64,000 nucleotides of DNA from Nocardia flavorosea NBRC 108225 (lineage in GTDB: Bacteria > Actinomycetota > Actinomycetes > Mycobacteriales > Mycobacteriaceae), in assembly GCF_001613385.1 (NCBI RefSeq), contig NZ_BDCG01000006.1, positions 1 to 64,000 on the forward strand. Direction: 5' to 3'. Numbering within the stretch: the first letter of the stretch is position 1; the number at the start of each line of letters is the position of its first letter. Below, in pieces: positions 28,001 to 36,484 of the stretch. Under the pieces are notes generated by a model, which had not been told where the DNA came from, made no database searches, and saw only the letters and a list, made by a program, of their open reading frames with translations. The position numbers and the translations under genes are program-made.

Positions 28001-28040
28001 TGGGGCCAGACCCTCACCCCGCGCGAGAAAACAGGTGATG

Positions 28041-29444
28041 ATGAGCATTCGAGACAGCGCTACCAAGCGGCGTCCGGACAACGGCGTCCGCCAGGAGAAC
28101 GGGGTGGGCCTGCACCAACCCAAACGGGATTGGATGGGCGCCGCCATGCGGGTCATGTCGACGATCACCGGCTCGGAACTCGCCGAGAAATACAATCTCC
28201 GCAAACCGATCGACCGGGTCACCTACGAAAGCACCCGAACCGGCTTCCGGACCCTGGGTGCCGCGACCCGCGCCTTCAACAAGGTCGCCGGTGGCGGCGC
28301 GCCCAAGCGTCTCCCGGACAACGAGTCGAAGACCAAGGACTACTTCGATCTCACCCCCACCGACGAACAGCAGATGATCGTCGAGACGGTCCGGGAGTTC
28401 GCGGCCGAGATCCTGCGCCCGGCCGCGCACGACGCCGACGAGGCCGCCGCCGCCCCGAAAGATCTGCTGGGCCGCGCCGCAGAACTCGGTATCACCCTGA
28501 TCAACGTGCCCGAAGAGCTGGAGGGCGCGGCCACCGAACGCGGTGCCGTCACCAACTCGATGGTGGCCGAGGCGCTCGCACACGGGGATATGGGCCTGGC
28601 CCTGCCACTATTGGCACCCAGTGGCGTCGCCGTCACACTGTCCCAATGGGGCACCGACGCCCAGCAGCAGACCTATCTCCCCGCGTTCACCGGCGAGAAC
28701 GTGCCGCAGGCGTCGGTCGTCATCAGCGAACCGCGCGCCCTGTTCGATCCGTTCACCCTGCAGACCACGGCCGTGCGGTCGCCCAGTGGTTACCGGCTCA
28801 ACGGTGTGAAGAGCCTGGTCCCGGCCGCCGCCGACGCCGAGCTCTTCGTGGTCGGCGCGGAACTCGACGGCCGCCCGGCACTGTTCATCGTGGAATCCGA
28901 CGCCCAGGGCCTGTCGGTGGAGGCCGATCCCAGCATGGGTCTGCGCGCGGCCGGTCTGGGCCGGCTCGTCCTGGACAATGTTGCCGTCGGGACCGACGCG
29001 ATCCTCGGTGAGGGCGATGCCAAACAGCACGCCGCCGACTACCGCGACGCAGTCCAGCTGGCCCGTCTGGGCTGGGCCTCCCTGGCCGCCGGAACCGGCC
29101 AGGCCGTACTCGACTATGTGATCCCGTACGTCAACGAGCGCGAGGCATTCGGCGAACCGATCAGCCACCGGCAGGCAGTGGCCTTCATGGTCGCCGATAT
29201 CGCCATCGAACTCGACGGCCTGCGTCTGGTGACCCTGCGCGGCGCGGCCCGTGCCGAACAGGGCCTCACCTTCGCCCGCGAGGCCGCGCTGGCCAAGAAG
29301 CTCGCGACCGACAAGGGAATGCGGTTCGGTCTCGACGGTGTGCAGCTGCTCGGCGGGCACGGTTTCACCAAGGAACACCCGGTCGAGCGCTGGTACCGCG
29401 ATCTGCGCGGTATCGGTATCGCCGAGGGAATCGTGCTCGTGTAA
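28041..29444 (+). CDS. Acyl-CoA dehydrogenase (FadE24-like)
   Basis: A 467-residue flavoprotein of the acyl-CoA dehydrogenase family, which introduces the first double bond in beta-oxidation. The N-terminal 85 residues (RRPDNGVRQENG to LPDNES) are an extension before the core, which begins FDLTPTDEQQMIVETVREFA. The C-terminal helical domain contains QAVAFMVADIAIELDGLR and the terminal GVQLLGGHGFTKEHPVERWYRD. GTG at 28035 and ATGs at 28038 and 28041 are adjacent; I use the last. The sequence closely resembles M. tuberculosis FadE24 (Rv3139), which is paired with FadE23. Paired FadE proteins often form alpha2beta2 complexes. Confidence 0.93.
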   Translation: MSIRDSATKRRPDNGVRQENGVGLHQPKRDWMGAAMRVMSTITGSELAEKYNLRKPIDRVTYESTRTGFRTLGAATRAFNKVAGGGAPKRLPDNESKTKDYFDLTPTDEQQMIVETVREFAAEILRPAAHDADEAAAAPKDLLGRAAELGITLINVPEELEGAATERGAVTNSMVAEALAHGDMGLALPLLAPSGVAVTLSQWGTDAQQQTYLPAFTGENVPQASVVISEPRALFDPFTLQTTAVRSPSGYRLNGVKSLVPAAADAELFVVGAELDGRPALFIVESDAQGLSVEADPSMGLRAAGLGRLVLDNVAVGTDAILGEGDAKQHAADYRDAVQLARLGWASLAAGTGQAVLDYVIPYVNEREAFGEPISHRQAVAFMVADIAIELDGLRLVTLRGAARAEQGLTFAREAALAKKLATDKGMRFGLDGVQLLGGHGFTKEHPVERWYRDLRGIGIAEGIVLV

Positions 29445-29469
29445 TCGGCGCCGCCAACGGCGGCGCGGG

Positions 29470-29560
29470 GTTCGGGGCCCCGTGGGTCTCGTTCTTCATT
29501 CCGCCGCTCCTCCGCAACGCTGCACCGCTCCGTCGCTCCAGAACGAGACGGACCCCGAAC
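29470..29560. repeat. Long imperfect inverted repeat between the two fadE genes
   Basis: The left arm at 29470-29495 begins GTTCGGGG and ends GTCTCGTTCT. The right arm at 29540-29560 is AGAACGAGAC followed by GGACCCCGAAC. They pair over most of their length with one 5-base interruption. The loop is about 44 bases. It lies in a 217-base gap between two co-directional genes of one operon and could attenuate or stabilise the message, or be a dispersed element. Confidence 0.6.
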
Positions 29561-29661
29561 CACAAAGGTGAAGCTCCAGGAGGGCGCAGAGCGCACGCCG
29601 ACCGGCATTCGGCAAGCGGTGAGCCGCAAGGACCCCCGATCCTTCATCCAGGAGATTTTTG

Positions 29662-30882
29662 ATGATCAATCTCGAACTTCCCAAAAAGCTGCGGGCCAGC
29701 GCGAATCAGGCCCATCAGGTGGCCGCGCAGATCTTCCGGCCGATCTCGCGCAAATACGACCTCGCCGAACACGAGTACCCGGTGGAGCTCGACACGATGG
29801 CCGCCATGGTCGACGGGCTCAGCGATTCGGGCACCCAGAAGATCAGCGGCGCGGCGGGTGGCCGGTCCGATGAGGACGAAAGTCCCGCCACCATGCCCGT
29901 CAACGCCAACGGCGGCAATATGTCGGCGCTGCTCAACGCGCTGGAAACCTCGTGGGGCGATGTCGGGCTGATGCTGTCGATCCCCTATCAGGGGCTGGGC
30001 AATGCCGCGATCGCCGCGGTCGCCACCGACGAGCAGCTGGAACGGTTCGGCAAGGTGTGGGCTTCCATGGCCATCACCGAGCCCAGCTTCGGCTCCGATT
30101 CGGCCGCCGTCACCACCACCGCCGTCCTCGACGGCGACGAATGGGTGCTCAACGGCGAGAAGATCTTCGTGACCGCCGGTGAGCGCTCCACCCATATCGT
30201 GGTGTGGGCGTCGGTGGATCGCAGCCTCGGCCGCGCCGCCATCAAATCGTTCGTGGTCCCGCGTGACGCCCCCGGCCTGTCGGTGGCCCGGCTCGAGCAC
30301 AAGCTCGGCATCAAGGCCTCCGATACCGCGGTACTGCTGCTCCAGGACTGCCGGATCCCGAAGGACAATATCCTCGGCAGCCCGGAAGTGAACGTGGAGA
30401 AGGGTTTCGCGGGGGTCATGCAGACCTTCGACAACACCCGCCCCATGGTCGCGGCGATGGCCATCGGCGTCACCCGGGCCGCGCTCGAGGAACTGCGCAC
30501 CATTCTCACCGACGCGGGTATCGAGATCTCCTACGACACCCCGCCCAACAACCAGCACGCCGCGGCGGCCGAATTCCTGCGGATGGAGGCGGACTACGAA
30601 TCCGCCTACCTCCTGGCGATGCGGGCGGCCTGGATGGCCGACAACAAACAGCCCAACTCGCTCCAGGCCTCGATGTCGAAGGCGAAGGCAGGTCGTACGG
30701 GCACCGATGTGACCCTGAAGTCGGTCGAACTGGCCGGCGCCGTGGGGTATTCGCAGCGCCTGCTGCTGGAGAAGTGGGGTCGCGACTCCAAGATTCTCGA
30801 CATCTTCGAGGGCACCCAGCAGATCCAGCAGCTCATCGTCGCCCGCCGGGTCCTGAACAAGACCAGCGCCGAACTGAAGTAG
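29662..30882 (+). CDS. Acyl-CoA dehydrogenase (FadE23-like)
   Basis: A 406-residue acyl-CoA dehydrogenase, the second member of the pair. Core features are IARKYDLAEH-like RPISRKYDLAEHEYP near residue 30, the FAD-loop stretch MAITEPSFGSDSAAVTTTA near 140, and the C-terminal EKWGRDSKILDIFEGTQQIQQLIVARR, with the Glu-Gly-Thr motif of the family. The ATG at 29662 has AGGAG upstream. It resembles M. tuberculosis FadE23 (Rv3140). Regulation is probably through the tandem operators upstream of the first gene. The substrate is unknown; family members oxidise branched or long acyl-CoAs. Confidence 0.93.
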   Translation: MINLELPKKLRASANQAHQVAAQIFRPISRKYDLAEHEYPVELDTMAAMVDGLSDSGTQKISGAAGGRSDEDESPATMPVNANGGNMSALLNALETSWGDVGLMLSIPYQGLGNAAIAAVATDEQLERFGKVWASMAITEPSFGSDSAAVTTTAVLDGDEWVLNGEKIFVTAGERSTHIVVWASVDRSLGRAAIKSFVVPRDAPGLSVARLEHKLGIKASDTAVLLLQDCRIPKDNILGSPEVNVEKGFAGVMQTFDNTRPMVAAMAIGVTRAALEELRTILTDAGIEISYDTPPNNQHAAAAEFLRMEADYESAYLLAMRAAWMADNKQPNSLQASMSKAKAGRTGTDVTLKSVELAGAVGYSQRLLLEKWGRDSKILDIFEGTQQIQQLIVARRVLNKTSAELK

Positions 30883-31266
30883 GCAGATCACCGAGCGGAA
30901 CCGGTCCGGAACGCCGTAGCGGTCCGGGCCGGTTCGGCATGCCTCCGTCCGGCACCGGTTCCGCGAGGTTCGACGGTTACTTCGTTCGGCTGCTCATCAC
31001 ATCGTTCGGCGGCGCCGGGGAGGCCGGCCCTCGCCTTACTCGGGCGCGGCCGGACCGAGATTGCGCTCCCCACGCCCGCGCGGCGTTCTGGACAGCGTGC
31101 CGACCGGGTGACATGTTGGTGACGACCATTTTCGCGATTTGTTCGACCCGGCGGGTTCGCCTCCGCTCGACGCCCGGATCCGCCGGTACGTGTTGCCCCT
31201 CTCCACCCTGCTGACCCCACCCCCGGGTGCAGTGCCCCGGATAACGTATCTGCAAGGAGACTGGTT
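30883..31266 (+). other. Intergenic region with terminator and promoter
   Basis: A 384-base gap. An imperfect hairpin at 30898-30935 (GAACCGGTCCGGA with TCCGGGCCGGTTC) probably ends the fadE operon. The remainder should hold the promoter of the secreted protein. AAGGAGA lies 7 bases before the next ATG. Confidence 0.5.
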
Positions 31267-31902
31267 ATGCGCACAAAGGGCTTCGCCCGTCGGCTCGTCA
31301 CCTCACTCGCCGCTACGGCCGCGGCCACCATGCTCTTCACCGGACATGCCACCGCCGAGCCGGCCCAGGTCGATTGGGTGTCGGCGACCCAGCAGCTACG
31401 GACGGCCGCCGCGGGCAACCCCGGCGCCGAACGTGCCGTCGATATGCTCATCGGCGATCCGCGGGTCACCGATGCCGCGCGCGAGGCGGCGCTACCGGCC
31501 CAGCCGTTCCAGATTCCGGCCGAGTCGAATATCGGCCGCGGGGGCGGACCGGGCATGTACGGGTCGGGTGTGGCGCTGAATGTCGACGGTTTCCGGTTCG
31601 CTTTCTTCGGCGGCCCCGGCACCATCGCCCCGAATCAGGCCGGGGCCCGGCTGGAGGTGGTCTGGCTGAACCTGTCGAACGGCCGCAGCGGGATGGAACC
31701 ACTGACCGAGCACATCGACATCATCGCCGACACCACCATCCGCACCCGGGTGATCGATCCGGGGCCCGGCATGATCGTGGCCGCCGTCTACGGCAGCCTG
31801 TGGCATCGGTGGCCGGTCCCGGTGAGCGCGGAACACCCGGATGGCTTCCAGTACGCGCGCGGGGAGATCACCTTCCCGTCGCTGGGCTCGATCTACAACT
31901 GA
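31267..31902 (+). CDS. Secreted protein of unknown function
   Basis: A 211-residue protein. The signal peptide is clear: MRTKGFARR, a hydrophobic core (LAATAAATMLFTG) and a cleavage site near ATAEPA at about residue 30. The mature part has no cysteines and looks beta-rich, with GSGVALNVDGFRFAFFGGPGT, RLEVVWLNLSNG and GMIVAAVYGSLWHRW. I do not recognise the family; it resembles short exported proteins common in Nocardia. Start ATG at 31267, with a strong AAGGAGA. A perfect palindrome follows the stop. Confidence 0.82.
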   Translation: MRTKGFARRLVTSLAATAAATMLFTGHATAEPAQVDWVSATQQLRTAAAGNPGAERAVDMLIGDPRVTDAAREAALPAQPFQIPAESNIGRGGGPGMYGSGVALNVDGFRFAFFGGPGTIAPNQAGARLEVVWLNLSNGRSGMEPLTEHIDIIADTTIRTRVIDPGPGMIVAAVYGSLWHRWPVPVSAEHPDGFQYARGEITFPSLGSIYN

Positions 31903-31926
31903 GCCTCCGGCAGATAAGCACAGCTC

Positions 31927-31956
31927 GGGCACGTGCCGGATATCCGGCACGTGCCC
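31927..31956. terminator. 30-base perfect palindrome after the secreted protein
   Basis: GGGCACGTGCCGGAT is followed immediately by its exact complement, with no loop bases. It starts 24 bases past the stop and is followed by ATTTC. Most likely a terminator; a binding site is an alternative. Confidence 0.6.
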
Positions 31957-32002
31957 ATTTCATGGGATGTTCGGGCTACGGCGGCGGTGTCGTTTTTGTC
32001 CG

Positions 32003-32027
32003 GTGCGTACGTTGTGAGCGTACGCAC
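32003..32027. promoter_or_regulatory. Inverted repeat operator upstream of the first FadD gene
   Basis: GTGCGTACG (32003-32011) and CGTACGCAC (32019-32027) flank seven bases: 9-bp perfect arms. It ends 84 bases before the GTG of the acyl-CoA synthetase. The size and spacing fit a TetR-type operator. Confidence 0.65.
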
Positions 32028-32111
32028 TTTCACTGCTACCGTGAGCCCCGATATGCCGTTCGGAATCGCTAGGTCGAGTGCCGACGCGAGGATCTGTGGA
32101 GGTGTTCGAGG

Positions 32112-33731
32112 GTGAACCTGGCGCATACGCTGGAGACTGTCAAGGCATATGGGCTGCTGCAGTCCAGTGGATTCATCGATCTGAAGAATCCGGGGGAAAC
32201 TCTGCGGACGCTCAAGGATTCCAAGACCTATATCCCGCAGGCGACGCTGATCATGCATTCGGCCCGGATCGCCCCGGATGCGCAGGGCCTGGTCGACGAG
32301 CGCGGTGAGCTGAGCTACCGCGAACTCGACGAGCAGTCCACGAAGATCGCGAACGGCCTGCGCAAGGCCGGCCTCACCGAGGGCACCGTGATCGGCATCC
32401 TGGCCCGCGACCATCGCGGCCTCATCCTGTCGATGGCCGCCGCCGGTAAGCTGGGGGTGAAGATCGCCCTGATGAACACCGGCTTCGCCAAACCGCAGTT
32501 CGCCGAGGTGTGCGAACGCGAGAAGGTCGCGGCGGTCCTGCACGACAGTGAATTCCTCGGCCTGCTCGACGCTCTGCCGGCCGATATGCCGCGTTTCCTG
32601 ACCTGGGTGGACGAGGGCACCGAACTCCCCGAAGGCGCGAAGAGCCTCGACGATCTGATTGCCGAGAACGGCCTCGACGAACTGCCCGTACCGAGTAAGC
32701 CGGGTGGTTTCATCATTCTGACCAGCGGTACCACCGGATTGCCGAAGGGCGCGCCGCGCGAGAAGGCTTCCCCGCTGGCCACCGCGCAGTTCCTGGACCG
32801 GATGCCGTTCCGCAAACGCGCCACGATGGTGATCGTGTCACCGATCTTCCACAGCACGGGCCTCGGTACCTGGCTCGTAGCCACCGGCCTGACCAACAAA
32901 ATAGTCATGCGGCGCCGTTTCGACGCCGAAGCGACATTGAAGATGGTGTCCGATCACAAGGCCGATATGCTCGTCGCGGTACCGACCATGCTGCACCGGA
33001 TGGTGGAACTGCCCGAGGAGATCCGGGCGAAGTACGATACGTCCTCGCTGAAGGGCATCGTGCTGGCAGGCTCGGCCCTCTCACCGGAACTCAGCATCCG
33101 CGCGGCCGAGGTCTTCGGACCGGTGGTCCACAATCTCTACGGATCCACCGAGGTCGCCATCGCGACCGTTGCCCAGCCGCACGAGCTCGCCAAAGCCCCC
33201 GGCACCGTCGGCCGTCCCCCGCTGACCTGTGATGTGCGGTTGTACGACGACAACGACAAGCGCGTCGACGCCAAGGATGTCACCGCCCGGATCTTCGTCC
33301 GCAGCGGTGCACCGTTCGAGGGGTATACCGACGGCCGGCACAAGCAGATCATCGACGGCTACATGTCCAGCGGGGATGTCGGTCATTTCACCGAGGACGG
33401 CCTGCTGATGGTCGACGGCCGCGACGACGACATGATCGTCTCCGGCGGCGAGAACGTCTTCCCGCAAGAGGTGGAGAACCTGCTGCTGGAACGCGAGGAC
33501 ATCTTCGATGCCGCCGTGGTCGGAGTGGACGATGTGGAGTTCGGTAAGCGGTTGCGCGCGTTCGTCGTGCCCGAACCCGGCCATACGCCGACCGAGGACG
33601 AGATCAAGGCCCACGTGAAGGAGAACCTGGCCCGGTACAAGGTGCCGCGCGAGGTCGTGTTCCTCGAAGATCTGCCGCGCAATCCCACCGGGAAACTGCT
33701 GCGCCGGGTCCTGGTGGAATACGAGGTCTGA
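32112..33731 (+). CDS. Acyl-CoA synthetase, FadD12-like, first copy
   Basis: A 539-residue AMP-forming ligase that activates fatty acids to acyl-CoA through an acyl-adenylate. The P-loop is ILTSGTTGLPKGAPRE near residue 205. NLYGSTEVAIATV lies near 345, and the C-terminal hinge region is VDGRDDDMIVSGGENVFPQEVEN near 435. The adenylation lysine is in NPTGKLLRR near the end. The start is a GTG at 32112. The protein is strongly similar to the product of the next gene (for example MNTGFAKPQFAEVCEREKV in both with few changes), so the two are tandem paralogues. A terminator separates them. Confidence 0.93.
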   Translation: MNLAHTLETVKAYGLLQSSGFIDLKNPGETLRTLKDSKTYIPQATLIMHSARIAPDAQGLVDERGELSYRELDEQSTKIANGLRKAGLTEGTVIGILARDHRGLILSMAAAGKLGVKIALMNTGFAKPQFAEVCEREKVAAVLHDSEFLGLLDALPADMPRFLTWVDEGTELPEGAKSLDDLIAENGLDELPVPSKPGGFIILTSGTTGLPKGAPREKASPLATAQFLDRMPFRKRATMVIVSPIFHSTGLGTWLVATGLTNKIVMRRRFDAEATLKMVSDHKADMLVAVPTMLHRMVELPEEIRAKYDTSSLKGIVLAGSALSPELSIRAAEVFGPVVHNLYGSTEVAIATVAQPHELAKAPGTVGRPPLTCDVRLYDDNDKRVDAKDVTARIFVRSGAPFEGYTDGRHKQIIDGYMSSGDVGHFTEDGLLMVDGRDDDMIVSGGENVFPQEVENLLLEREDIFDAAVVGVDDVEFGKRLRAFVVPEPGHTPTEDEIKAHVKENLARYKVPREVVFLEDLPRNPTGKLLRRVLVEYEV

Positions 33732-33749
33732 TACCGCTTCCGAGACGAC

Positions 33750-33787
33750 GAAACCGGGACATTCCACAGCGATGTCCCGGTTTCTTT
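33750..33787 (+). terminator. Intrinsic terminator between the FadD paralogues
   Basis: GAAACCGGGACAT (33750-33762) and its exact complement (33772-33784) enclose nine bases, followed by TTTA. Confidence 0.85.
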
Positions 33788-33903
33788 ACTGTCCGAGACA
33801 ATGCCGTCGCATCGGGCGGCCGGATTGCTAGGGTTGGCACAGCACTGGAGCTCGAACAGGTAGGCCGCCGGTCCGGCGGTTGTGCCGCGGAAGGTTGTCG
33901 CCG

Positions 33904-35550
33904 ATGCAATTGTCGCTGCCCGGCCCCGTTCGCAAAGCCGGCGATATCGCGCTGGCCGTGAACGTGATGCGTAAACGCGGCCTGTTCGATCCGCTGCGGC
34001 TCGACCATGCCGTCAAGTCGATGGTCAATGCGGGCAGATACGGTCCGTTCGCGGCTGTCGTGATGCATGCCGTGCAGGACCGTCCCGACTCCCCCGCAAT
34101 CGCCGACGAAAAAGGCGAGCTCACCTTCCGCGAGCTGGACGAACAGTCGAACGCCTTCGCGCGCGGACTCGTCGAACACGGCCTGCGCGCCGGTGATGTG
34201 GTGGCGATCCTGGCCCGCGACCACCGCGGCATGGTGCTGAGCATGCTGACCTGCGGCAAACTGGGTCTGCGTGCGGTACTGATGAACACCGGCTTCGCCA
34301 CACCGCAGTTTGCCGATGTGGCCGAACGCGAGCGGGTCAAAGCCGTCCTGCACGACAGCGAATTCTTCGAGCTCCTGAGCGCGATCCCGGAGTCGATCCC
34401 GCGCATCCTGACCTGGGTCGACGAATCCGACCACGCCGATCCGGCGATCCCCACGGTCCAATCGGTATCCGCCGGACAATCCACCGCACCGCTCACCGCA
34501 CCCGGTAAACCCGGCGGCACGGTTATCCTGACCAGCGGTACCACCGGAACCCCGAAAGGCGCCCCGCGCGACAAGGTCAGCCCCTTCATCTCCGCCCAGT
34601 TCATCGACCGGGTTCCGCTGCCCAGCAACGGCACCATGGTGATGGCGGCGCCGATCTTCCACGGCACCGGACTGTCTCAGTTCAGCCTCGGCCTGGGTCT
34701 CGGCAACCGGGTGATCTTCCAGCAGCGGCGTTTCGACCCCGAGCTCACCCTCGCCAATATCGAGCGCTACCGGGCGGATTCACTCGTCGTGGTACCGACC
34801 ATGCTGCAGCGCCTCCTCGATCAGCCACGCGAAATCCTGGACCGCTACGACGTGTCCTCGCTGCGGGTCATCTTCGCGGCCGGTTCGGCGATCCCGCCGG
34901 ATGTGGTGGTGCGCACCGGCGAATACTTCGGCGATGTGCTGTACAACCTGTACGGCTCCACCGAATGCGCGGTGATCACCGTGGCCACACCGGAGGAACT
35001 GCGGGCCGAGCCGACCACGGCGGGCCGGCCACCGGTCGGAGTGCGGATCGCGCTGTACGACGAGAATCGCAAACGGATCACCGAACCGGGCGTGACCGGC
35101 ACGATCTTCATCGACAACCCACACGCGTTCAAGGCCTATACCGACGGCCGGACCAAGGAGCAGGTCGACGGGATGATGTCGTCCGGCGATGTCGGGCATC
35201 TGGACCGTAACGGTCTGCTGTTCATCGACGGCCGCGACGACGATATGATCGTCTCCGGCGGCGAGAACGTCTTCCCCCAGGAAGTCGAGCATCTCATCGC
35301 GAACCGCCCCGATGTCCTGGAGGCCGCGGTGGTCGGCGTGGACGATCGCGAGTTCGGCAAACGCCTACGGGCGGTCGTGGTCCCCGGCCCCGATTCGGCA
35401 CGCGACCCGCAGGAGATCAAGGACTACGTCAAGGCCAATCTCGCCCGTTACAAGGTTCCTCGCGAAGTGATCTTCCTCGACGAACTCCCCCGCAACGCCA
35501 CCGGCAAACTGCTCCGCAAACCTCTGACGGAGCTGGAATCGAACCAGTGA
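33904..35550 (+). CDS. Acyl-CoA synthetase, FadD12-like, second copy
   Basis: A 548-residue AMP-forming acyl-CoA ligase, paralogous to the preceding gene. Motifs: ILTSGTTGTPKGAPRD near residue 213; NLYGSTECAVITV near 352; IDGRDDDMIVSGGENVFPQEVE near 443; and the catalytic lysine in NATGKLLRK. The main difference from the first copy is a longer linker before the P-loop (SVSAGQSTAPLTAPGK). The ATG at 33904 was preferred to an in-frame start at 33880. It has its own upstream region after the terminator, so the two copies may be expressed separately. Confidence 0.93.
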   Translation: MQLSLPGPVRKAGDIALAVNVMRKRGLFDPLRLDHAVKSMVNAGRYGPFAAVVMHAVQDRPDSPAIADEKGELTFRELDEQSNAFARGLVEHGLRAGDVVAILARDHRGMVLSMLTCGKLGLRAVLMNTGFATPQFADVAERERVKAVLHDSEFFELLSAIPESIPRILTWVDESDHADPAIPTVQSVSAGQSTAPLTAPGKPGGTVILTSGTTGTPKGAPRDKVSPFISAQFIDRVPLPSNGTMVMAAPIFHGTGLSQFSLGLGLGNRVIFQQRRFDPELTLANIERYRADSLVVVPTMLQRLLDQPREILDRYDVSSLRVIFAAGSAIPPDVVVRTGEYFGDVLYNLYGSTECAVITVATPEELRAEPTTAGRPPVGVRIALYDENRKRITEPGVTGTIFIDNPHAFKAYTDGRTKEQVDGMMSSGDVGHLDRNGLLFIDGRDDDMIVSGGENVFPQEVEHLIANRPDVLEAAVVGVDDREFGKRLRAVVVPGPDSARDPQEIKDYVKANLARYKVPREVIFLDELPRNATGKLLRKPLTELESNQ

Positions 35551-35797
35551 CCCGCCGACCACACGGCTACGAGCCCGGGCGGTCGACACCAGCGCCGCCG
35601 CCGACCAGGACCTGGACCGTCGGCCCCACCGACGAACAGCAGCACCGGCTCCAGCCGGGAGTCCGGGCCTCGCCACCCACTGAACCGATGTGACAACGGC
35701 GGCACGCGGTTCAACGAGGCCCGGCAACGGTTCGGCCCGTCGAGACGACCGAACCCCACACGCGCCGGCGGGCCGAAAACACAGCTATCATCGCCCG

Positions 35798-36352
35798 GTG
35801 CAGATCAGGTTCGGTGCCACCCATCCGGTGGACCGTCGCGGTGCCGCCCGCGTCCGTGGTGCGGTGGCCGGACTGATCTCGGGCAGCGTGGCGGTAGCCG
35901 CTCACGGCTGGGCCGCCCCCACCACTGTCCCCGACAGTACGGCGATCATGCTGCTCGGTGCCACGGCCGCGGCGTTGGGCGCGCTGGTGTCCGGGTTACG
36001 CACCGGGGCAGCCGGGCTCACCACCGCACTGACGGCCGGCCAACTGCTGGGCCATTTCTGCCTCGGCTGGGGCAGCGGGCACCTGCACCACGGTGACCTG
36101 CAACTGACACCCGCGATGATCGCGGCACATGTACTGGCCGCGTGGGCCGCCGCGCTGCTCGTCCGGGGCGCCGAGGCCGCCTACCGGACCGGTACGGCAG
36201 CGCTTGCCCGGATCATCCCGCGCTTTCCGCGAGTCCCCGCGATCGCCGGGCCGGCTCCGCTGCGAACGACGCATCGCGACCGCCTGATTCCACGCATCCT
36301 CGTGACGGGTACCGGGGGTACCCGCGCCCCACCCGCAACCGTCCTGGTCTGA
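35798..36352 (+). CDS. Histidine-containing membrane protein next to PepSY gene
   Basis: A 184-residue membrane protein with four or five helices (for example VAGLISGSVAVAAHGWA and ITTALTAGQLL-like TTALTAGQLLGHFCLGW). A luminal loop carries the cluster GSGHLHHGD, and further His and Cys residues lie in the helices, suggesting metal handling. The C-terminal 50 residues are basic and soluble. The start is a GTG at 35798. It is 132 bases upstream of the PepSY gene on the same strand. No firm family name; a copper or iron role is inference. Confidence 0.65.
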   Translation: MQIRFGATHPVDRRGAARVRGAVAGLISGSVAVAAHGWAAPTTVPDSTAIMLLGATAAALGALVSGLRTGAAGLTTALTAGQLLGHFCLGWGSGHLHHGDLQLTPAMIAAHVLAAWAAALLVRGAEAAYRTGTAALARIIPRFPRVPAIAGPAPLRTTHRDRLIPRILVTGTGGTRAPPATVLV

Positions 36353-36484
36353 TCACTCGTTCCGGCCTGCGGGCCGCGCCGTGCCTGCCGCACGGTTCGC
36401 CGTCGTCCGCGCCGGATGTCCTCATCCCGGTCGAGCCCGTAGCCGGCCGCCGGGGTCTGTGCGCACACCCGGCACGGCCCGGTG

